Positions 1-8,400 of a stretch of DNA of 38,481 bases are shown here, piece by piece. Both the position numbers and the translations under genes were made by a program. Every line of letters begins with the position of its first letter. Position 1 is the stretch's first letter. Origin of the DNA: a virus; the IMG/VR virus record IMGVR_UViG_3300025127_000093, positions 1 through 38,481 of that record; one strand, 5' to 3'. A model generated the notes under the pieces. That model saw only the letters and a list, made by a program, of their open reading frames with translations, was not told the DNA's origin and did not search any database.

Positions 1-685
1 TAGTAGATTCTGGTTGTACAGTATATCTTCTTGCTCTTGGTGCAGTGTTTGTATCTGTATTTGCATAGTAATCCACTTGAGTTTTTCTGACAACTTTTGC
101 ATCTGTGACAGGACCGTAAAGATATGTTTTAGCAGTAAATTGTAGTGTGTATATAATTGCTCTACGAGTTGCAAAGTCTCCTTCATAGTCATCTTCATAA
201 TCTATACTTTGTAAAACTATGGGTACGTCTTTTGTTTCTCCTATTGTTGTTAATAGTTTTACAGATAGATTATAATGAGGTTGAAATATAGGTAATATCT
301 GTTCTATAATTTGTAAACCATCATCTTGATTTTTCGATATAATTGCTAGTTCAAATCCTATATTATAAGGAACAGGCATGTAAGCATTTTTATTTTCGTC
401 TGCGTCTTTCTTAAATTTAATTTTTTGTGTAGGTGATACTTTTCTTGAAGAATCGTATTCAATACCACCTATCTCAAATGATAATCTTGGAAGAGTTATC
501 TGCACTCTTTTGTTTGTAGGATCAGGGTTCTGATCTAAACGTGCTAAAAATTTCTGTTTAGGACCATAAGCAAGAGGTACTTTCATGACCTCATCATTCC
601 TTCGGATCTCTATATTATTAAACAGAGTTCCAAAAGATACAATTGTCTTACGAAAAATTTCGTTGTATGAATAAGTTCCTAGCAT
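1..685 (-). CDS. 15: gp15-like tail sheath stabiliser/terminator, 3' end cut by window edge
   Basis: Translating the minus strand from the ATG at 683-685 gives an open frame of 228 codons that runs off the left edge without a stop. The protein starts MLGTYSYNEIFRKTIVSFGT and matches the T4 gp15 pattern: an N-terminal Y-x-N-x2-F-R segment, a central I-x-EQILP-x-FQPH-x-N segment and a late stretch ending Y-x-DY-x-AN. T4 gp15 has 272 residues, so about 40 are missing here. In T4, gp15 forms a hexamer that caps the tail tube and sheath and joins the tail to the neck. The start overlaps the stop of the gp14 gene by one base (TAATG), which suggests translational coupling. No Shine-Dalgarno sequence is visible. 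Identification rests on remembered family motifs and on synteny after gp13 and gp14. Confidence 0.93.
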   Translation of the reverse strand, partial: MLGTYSYNEIFRKTIVSFGTLFNNIEIRRNDEVMKVPLAYGPKQKFLARLDQNPDPTNKRVQITLPRLSFEIGGIEYDSSRKVSPTQKIKFKKDADENKNAYMPVPYNIGFELAIISKNQDDGLQIIEQILPIFQPHYNLSVKLLTTIGETKDVPIVLQSIDYEDDYEGDFATRRAIIYTLQFTAKTYLYGPVTDAKVVRKTQVDYYANTDTNTAPRARRYTVQPEST

Positions 686-1611
686 TAGATTGTGTTGTCA
701 GTAATAGATCCAACTGAACCAAATGGATTTGCTTCAGTAAAGTCAATGATCTGGTTATCAAGTGTTTCAAAGTCATTGTTTTGATCGTACTCAAGATTTT
801 GATTATCGATCGTATTATATGTAGCAGTTGTCCAAGATGCACTAGATGTTCCACCAGTGACAGTCTCAGGAACTGTAAATGTACCAGAACGATTAATAAC
901 GATCAATGTTCTAGTAGCAGCGTCAAAAGACTTAACTTCAGCAGTGACATTAGATGTACCACCAGTAATAGTTTCACCTACTGTAAAGGTGCCAGTGCCA
1001 CCTGCTACAAGACCAACTGTAATCGCATTTGCAAATGCAGTCTCGATTGCATCGAGTTCTGTGATACCTGTGTTGATCTCCTCGTCGCTGTACTCGAATA
1101 GTTCACATTGACATTCCCAAACATAATTTCTACCTAACTGATAGAATGGTCTTTCTACTTCTACAAATTTGATTTCAAATAAATGTTTGGTTATTGGGAA
1201 CCAAATTAAGTCCCCTTCGTTTGGTCTCCCTTCGACGTTAAGCGTGACACTGTCGTCCACATGCTCTTTAAATTTCTCACGGGAGAATATAAAAGTTGTC
1301 TTGTCTTCAATACGGATTCCAAATTTACTAAGTAGCTCACCTTGTCCTTCCCATCCTTCAACATTATTGACATATGCTCTAATTGCTTTCGCACTTTCAA
1401 ATTTTCCATCCGAGTCTTCTTCAAAGACTGAATCTTTGTTGACAATCGTTCTCGGAACATAGTAAATGTCTTGCCCATAAATCTCGATACTTTCTACTAC
1501 TAGATTTTCAATAAATTTTTGTTCTTGTGAGGATGCGTTTGCTTTTAAACGTCCTGCATTAGAATAATCTGACTGAACGTAATCCTGAGCTGGTGAGTTC
1601 TGAATTGCCAT
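685..1611 (-). CDS. 14: gp14-like neck protein with an inserted repeat module
   Basis: This 308-residue protein resembles T4 gp14 (256 residues), a neck protein that with gp13 closes the filled head and provides the site for tail joining. Family signs are LVVESI-x2-YG-x-DI-x-YVPR near residues 37-53, a segment with EGWEG and LLSKFGI, and EGDLIWFP followed by LFEIKFVE-x-ERPFYQLG. The C-terminal third is unusual: residues about 195-265 hold two copies of a threonine- and glycine-rich module with TFTVGETITGGTS and TFTVPETVTGGTS. That module also occurs in the fibre and baseplate proteins of this window and accounts for most of the extra length. The start is supported by AGGA five bases upstream of the ATG. 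The gene begins one base after the gp13 stop and overlaps the gp15 start. Confidence 0.93.
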   Translation of the reverse strand: MAIQNSPAQDYVQSDYSNAGRLKANASSQEQKFIENLVVESIEIYGQDIYYVPRTIVNKDSVFEEDSDGKFESAKAIRAYVNNVEGWEGQGELLSKFGIRIEDKTTFIFSREKFKEHVDDSVTLNVEGRPNEGDLIWFPITKHLFEIKFVEVERPFYQLGRNYVWECQCELFEYSDEEINTGITELDAIETAFANAITVGLVAGGTGTFTVGETITGGTSNVTAEVKSFDAATRTLIVINRSGTFTVPETVTGGTSSASWTTATYNTIDNQNLEYDQNNDFETLDNQIIDFTEANPFGSVGSITDNTI

Positions 1612-1612
1612 A

Positions 1613-2419
1613 TTATCCTATTAGATCTAGTGGTGGTATTTCATAGCGATCACGAATATCTTTTTCAAGATCTTCCTTGAATTTACTTGCGTCTTCAAGG
1701 ATTTGACGACCGTTAAGAGTCACCCCACCTAACATTTGAATACCATCATACTTGCTAAGGTTCCTACCCCACTGCTGTTGGAATAGTGCCTCAACATAAT
1801 CCTTCAACCAGTTGTCATTGAACATGTCAGTAAAGGTTGTAGGATCTTGACGCATAGTCATGTCTACCATTATATAGTCCCCGACTGTAAGATCATCCCA
1901 GTCGAAGTCCAAATAAAGTCTGTTTGAATGTTCATTCCATTTAACTCTTCTATTTGCTTGAGAGTTAGTCACGAAGTCAAGAGTCTCTAAGTATTGAGAT
2001 GTTAGGAAGTAATGTAATATCTGTCCATGTGTCATGGAGTAGATATCATTTAAGAATATTTGATATTTAATATTGAAAATATTACCAGGTACTATGCTTG
2101 ATGCACCTATGTTTGTATATACATGATTGATACCTAAAGTACCAGGCGGTGTAGAAACGTAATTATCTTGTCCATACCAAGGAGTTGATCCTTCTTGAGT
2201 AAATCCTTTTGCCTGTGTCTTGATAGCTTCAGTGACTTCTATTCTCATAAAGGTTTGAAAACTACCATTGTAATGGTATTCTTGATAGTAATCTATTGCT
2301 TCTTCTACCAAATCATCCAGCTGCTCAGTGGCAACGTTAATATCTATCGTAGGAAATCCTAATCTACGAAGAGCATAGTCTTTTAATTCTGTTTTACTTG
2401 CAGGTCTTGTAGCAGACAT
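1613..2419 (-). CDS. 13: gp13-like neck / head completion protein
   Basis: This 268-residue protein starts MSATRPASKTELKDYALRRL, a beginning typical of gp13 in T4-like marine phages. It continues with a helical part containing LDDLVEEAIDYYQEYHY. T4 gp13 has 309 residues. In T4 it works with gp14 to stabilise the packaged head after DNA filling and to accept the tail. The middle has the aromatic-rich sequences YLDFDWDDLTVGDYIMVD and, later, FNDNWLKDYVEALFQQQWGRNLSKYDG. The C-terminus predicts a helix (LEDASKFKEDLEKDIRDRYE) and ends PPLDLIG. No foreign repeat module is present, unlike gp14 and gp8. It lies six bases after the stop of the long fibre gene and one base before gp14. No promoter or clear ribosome site is visible, so expression probably depends on upstream transcription. 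Confidence 0.9.
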   Translation of the reverse strand: MSATRPASKTELKDYALRRLGFPTIDINVATEQLDDLVEEAIDYYQEYHYNGSFQTFMRIEVTEAIKTQAKGFTQEGSTPWYGQDNYVSTPPGTLGINHVYTNIGASSIVPGNIFNIKYQIFLNDIYSMTHGQILHYFLTSQYLETLDFVTNSQANRRVKWNEHSNRLYLDFDWDDLTVGDYIMVDMTMRQDPTTFTDMFNDNWLKDYVEALFQQQWGRNLSKYDGIQMLGGVTLNGRQILEDASKFKEDLEKDIRDRYEIPPLDLIG

Positions 2420-2425
2420 AGTTTA

Positions 2426-5400
2426 TTAACCGAATGAACTGATAGTTAAGTTAGTTACATCATTAGCACCAACTGTTTCTCCTTTCTTAAAGAATCCAGA
2501 TACATTATCAACTGTGACCGATGAGGAATCCATGGCTGTTATAACTCCCGAACTGTTGGAAGTTGTTCCAGTCAGTGTTGCTCCAATCTCCATAGTTGTG
2601 ATGTCGGATAGACTGAAGGTAGCATTAGTGAATACAGTTGCAACGTTAACAGTTGCGTTAGTAAAGATCGTAGCAATATCAATTGTTGCTCCATTTCCAT
2701 GAATCTCTGATACTGGGATTGTACATCCATTTCCATGAATTGCAGATACTGGAATCTGTGCTCCATTTCCATGAATCGCTGTGACATCAAAGGTAAGATC
2801 AGCACCACCGCCACCACCTAATTGAGCATCGGCAACTGTAACTGTCTCATTAACAATGAAACCTGATCCATCATCTGTGACAGTGATAGAATCAACAGTA
2901 CCACCAACTCCAATAACAACGGTGAATGTTGCATTAGCACCTGATGCCTGAGTAGCATAATCAGATGTTCCTAAGGTATAAGTGCCAGGAGTTCTTGATG
3001 AATCAGTTGCACCAAAGTTTCCTACGGTCTTAATACCAGATGCATTAGCGTTAACAATAGTTATAACTTCGGATGCTGCATATCCAGATCCATCGTTATT
3101 AATTGTTGCATCTGTTATAACTCCATTTGAAGTTGTAATATCAAGAGTCAATCCAGTTCCTGATCCAGATGATGTTGTAGCGATAGCAGTTCCGTTTGCG
3201 TATCCTGTACCTGGATCGCTGAATGAACCAAGAGTCTTAACGCCACCTGAGTTAGCATTTACGATTGTAATAGTATCTGAAGCTGTATATCCAGATCCAT
3301 CATCATTAATTGCTACTGCTGTAATCGCACCAGAGGCATCTACAGATGATATGTCAACGGTAAAGTTTGAACCAGATCCATCATTGGTTGTTGCGATTGC
3401 AGTTCCAGTTGCGTATCCTGTTCCTGCAGTAGCGATAGATCCAAGTGTCTTAACACCAGATGCATTAGCATTTACGATTGTAATAGTATCATCAACTGCG
3501 TATCCAGATCCTGCACCATTTATTGCTACACCTGTGACAACTCCATTTGAAGTTGTTAAGTTAAGTGTTAAACCAGATCCAGAACCAACAGTTGTTGTAG
3601 CAATAGCAGTTCCGTTTGCATATCCTGTACCACCTACAAGTGTGTCAACTGTTGCTGCACCACCTGCGTTAGGGTTCGTAATTGTGATTGTATCACCTGC
3701 AGCATATCCTGTTCCTACAGCATTAATAACAACGTTTGTTATTGCTCCGTTTCCATCGACTGTAGTATTGACTGTTAGGGCATCATCACCAGATCCAGAG
3801 TTTGTTGTAGCAACACCAGTTCCTGCTGAAAATCCACCAACACCACCAGATAATGTACCCAAGTTAAGAGTATCAACACCACCAAGATTGGAGTTAGGAA
3901 TTGTTATTGTTTCTCCTATCACATAATCAGTTCCTGCTTGATTCAATGCAATTGCTGTAATAGCACCATCAGCATTTACTGTAGTATCAACTGTCAATCC
4001 AGTTCCTAATGCAGATGCTGTTGTGGCAACGTTTGTCCCAGCTGTGTATCCACCAACACCATTTGATGATATTGATCCAAGAGTGACAACTGAACCAGGT
4101 GTAGGATCACCAGATAGATTTAGTTTTAATGTAGTAGAAGTTGCAAGATTATTCAACATTGCTTTGAGTTGCTCAAACGCATGATCAAGTTTTGTTTGTA
4201 CTCTTGCTTCTGTATGATATAGATTAGTTCCTTCTGCAAGGTTTGTAGTAGTCTTCTGACTTAGATCTAAGTTTGCACCAGTCGCAGCAGCAACTCTTGC
4301 ATCTGCTCTAGTATCTGTAAAGAATACGTTTGTAGATCCTTCAGTTAGATTATCAGTATTGATATCTGACTGAGTTACAGCAAGTCCACCTGCACCATCA
4401 TGCTCAATACCTGTACCATATGTAAAGTGTCCTCTGGTTCTTGCAGCAGTAGTGTATAGATTATTAAGTCCTTCAGATAAAGCATCAGTATCATGATTAT
4501 TAATATTCGCTGCTTGAGTTGCAGTTCCAGTTAAATTACCTGTAATAGTAGTGATGGCAGCAGCGTCAGCAAAAACGTTCATGTACTTTTTAGTACTAGA
4601 ACCTAGACTGTATACTCCATTTGTATCAGGAATTATATTAGCTGATTCAGTTGTATTTGCTACAAGATTACCTGTGACATTACCGACCAAATTACCTGTA
4701 GTAGTACCAATAGAAGCAGCATCAGCAAAAATATTTTGCCATTTTAAGGTAGAAGAACCTAAATCATATGTTGAATTTAAAGCAGGATCTATATCCTTAG
4801 CTTGAGTTGTTGCAGCTTCAAGATTACCAGTAAGATTACCAACTACATTACCTGTGACAGTACCAATAGAAGCAGCGTCAGCAAAAATATCTTGCCATTT
4901 TAAGGAACTAGAACCTAAGTCGTATGTTGAATTTAAAGCAGGTTTAATATCTTTAGCTTCAGTTGTAGCTGCTAAAAGATTACCTGTAAGATTACCAACT
5001 ACATTACCTGTAGTAGTAGCAATAGCAGCAGCATCAGCGTAAATATTTTGCCATTTTAAGGTAGAAGAACCTAAATCGTATGTTGAATTTGTATCGGGTT
5101 TAATATCTTTAGCTAAAGTGGTAGCTGCTACAAGATTACCTGTGACATTACCAGTCAAATTACCTGTAATAGCATCAATATTTCCTGCATCAGCATGAAT
5201 ATTTGCCCATTGTTTAGTGCTAGAACCTAAATCGTACGATGAATTTAAAGTAGGAACTATATTTTTGGATTCAGTTGTAGTTGCTACAAGATTACCCGTT
5301 ACATTACCGACCAAATTACCTGTGGTGGTGGCGATTGCAGCAGCATCAGCATGAATATTTGCCCATTTTAAGGTAGAAGAACCTAAATCGTACGATGAAT

Positions 5401-8400
5401 TTAAAGCAGGTTTAATATCTTTAGCTTCAGTTGTAGCTGCTACAAGATTACCAGTAAGATTTCCTATTACATTACCTGTAGTAGTACCAATAGAGGCAGC
5501 ATCAGCATGGATATTTGCCCATTTTAAGGAACTAGAACCTAAATCGTATGTTGAATTTATAGCAGGATCTATATCTTTAGCTTGAGTGGTAGCTGCTACA
5601 AGATTACCTGTTACATTACCAATTAAATTACCTGTGGTAGTAGTAATGGTAGCAGCATCAGCATGGATATTTGCCCATTTTGCAGAACTAGAACCTAAAT
5701 CATATGTTGAATTTGTTTCAGGTTTAATATCTTTAGCTAAAGTGGTAGATTTTATAAGATTACCTGAGAAAGAAGTAGCAGTAATTACGTTAGAAGCAAA
5801 ATTACCAGATGCATCACGTAAGACTAAGTTGTTTGCAGCGTTTGTACTTGCAGATGCTACGTTGATTGTAGTATTACCAGATACACCATCAGCATTTGTT
5901 AGTGTAATACCAGAAGATGCTGTGACTTGGAACGTACGATGAGCATAACTATTCGCACCATCTCTGACCATATATCCTGTACCAGTCTGTGCAGCAAGTG
6001 CAGTTATATCTGCATCATTAAATGTAACTGTAAGTGTTGGATCAGAAGCACCATTGATTGATACTGAACCATCTACTACACCATCAATAGTAAGTGTTCT
6101 TGCAGTCTTCCATGCATCAGCAGTTGATGCGTTTCCTAAGAATCCTGCAGCAGCACCAGTTCCAGTTGCAGCAGTGATTTGTCCTGCAGAGAAATTACCA
6201 GATGATCTAGTTACAACACTATTACCAGTTGTGTCTGTAGCACTTGTAGTTAATCCATCAAGGAAATCTGCGTTAAGATTATTGACTTTAGTTGAAGATG
6301 CAACTACGAATGGTGCAACACCCTGAGCAAGTTGAGAAATTATCTGACCATCAACTGTTGCTGTACCATCAACATTTAAGTTATTATCAATATCAACAGA
6401 TGTACCTGCACCAGTGACATTTAAAGAACCAATTCTTAATGCAGCATCAGTTCCTGAGAAAACTTCACTACTATTAGTAGCAGTAGTTAAGAAAGTAAAT
6501 TCTTGAGTTGATCTATCAAATCCAAAGAAACCAAGTTTAGCAGATCCATCAAAATATCTAAATTCAATACCCCTATCTTTACCATCGTTTGATGCAGGAG
6601 CAGTATCACCACCTAGAGTAAATACAGGATCATCTATAGTGACCGTTGTTGAGTTAACTGTAGAAGTTGTACCATTAACTGTAAGATTACCTGTGACAAT
6701 TAAGTTAGACTGGGCATTAACATCTCCAGCTACAGTTAAATCACCTTGTGATACTGTATTACCATTGTCGGTATCTATCGTAAACTTATCAACAGCACCA
6801 GCTGTTTGTACTTTGAAGAACTTATTATCTGCCTTAACAATTAATTGGTTCTCAACGATTGTTGAACCTGATATATTTGCACTACTATTAAGATCAAGAG
6901 CACCTGATAATTCAGTTCCACCATAAACCCTAAGCCCGCCACCAACTGCTAAGTTTTTACCAATACCTGCACCACCAGTAAGTCTTACAGCACCATCAGC
7001 AGCATATGTTCCTGTAAGAGTTTGTTCTGTATTATTTGTAAATGTATTGACACCAGATGTTTGGAATGTATCGTTAATCTGAGTTCCATCATTAACAGTT
7101 AAGGTACCGATAATAGTTGTATTACCGTTATCAGTATCAACTTGAAACTTAGTTGTCTGGGCAGCATTTCTAACTTCAAAAATTTCGTTATCACCTGCAA
7201 CAAGTAAAGAATCGTTGATAGATGTTTGACCTGCAACAGTTAAAGAACCAGATATATTAGTTGATCCATCAGCTGATGAAACAGTAAATTTATTAGTTGT
7301 ACCTGTTCTAACTGCAAAGTTTGCATCTACATTCATTGCACTGTTAAATTCAGATGCACCTGTGACAGTTAATTGTCCACCAATAGTTGTATTACTATCG
7401 ACATTAAGTGTTGAATTTAATTCAGTATGACCATCAGCAGTCAGCGTACCTTCAATATTAGTATTACCAGTTACGTTATCGACAAAGAACTTATCAGTCG
7501 TTCCGTTTCTAACTGCGAAATCAGCATCAATATCAGTAACACCATTAATATTAACTGTACCTTCAATTACTGTATTACCATTATCAGTATCAACTGTAAA
7601 CTTATCAACTGCAGATCCATTTTGAATCTTAAAGTTTTCATTTGATGCGTTGATAGTGACAGAATCTTGAATAGTTGTATTACCTTCAACATTCAAAGTA
7701 CCTTGAATATCTGTATTACCACTTGCACCAATAACACTAAACTTCTCAGTATCACCACTGTTTAATTTACCAACTGAGAACCTCTCTCCTGACCCTGTAG
7801 CACCAACGTACAAGGATTTCATAATACCTGCACCACCATGTGCTTTTATAGTGGAGAAGTTATGAGAAGCATATGAAGGAGATGCTTGATATGTATCACC
7901 AAAACGACCTCTGTATCTTACTCTCAACCAGTTCAATCTAGATTCAGTTTCTGTCGCACTATCCTTAACTTCAATAGGACCATTGACATGCAACGTACCA
8001 TCAATCAGACCAGATCCTGCTACATAGAAACCACCATCAAGTCTAAGTGCACCATAATCATTTGATTGAATCTCCCAAGCACCAGAAGTTCCGTTCTTGG
8101 CAGTTGTAATATCGTTTGTACTTTCTAAATGAACATCACCTGAGATAGCAGCAGAACTGTTAGCATCTATAGCACCAGTGACTGTAAGGATACCACCTAC
8201 ATCAACATTACCTGTAGTAGTATGAAGTGTAGTTTTAGTAGTTCCTGATCCGTTCTTAAGTTCTAAGGTCTTGGAAGCACCTTGGAATACAATATTATCA
8301 TCAAATCTACTTGTAGAATTAGCACGGAATGTACCATCTACATCTAATAGTCCACCAATATTAACATCATTTCCAATACCAACACCACCTGCAACTACCA

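Noticed and set aside
2420-2425. Late promoter before gp13
   Set aside because: The minus strand has TTAATAAACT here, which lacks the NATAAATA core.
2982-3926. Long plus-strand open frame of 314 codons
   Set aside because: It lies opposite the G-x-GY repeats of the fibre gene and is Pro/Val-rich with internal periodicity, as expected from the complement of a Gly/Thr/Asp-rich repeat. It has no promoter or ribosome site.
4530-5778. 156-bp repeats as a CRISPR array
   Set aside because: The units are in frame within a large coding sequence, there are no variable spacers of uniform length, and repeat identity runs through the whole unit.
4530-5778. S74 intramolecular chaperone in the long fibre
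   Set aside because: The YDLGSS...W...I motif typical of the region before S74 is present, but I see no S74 domain with its catalytic Ser-Asp region after it. The C-terminus is made of other repeats.
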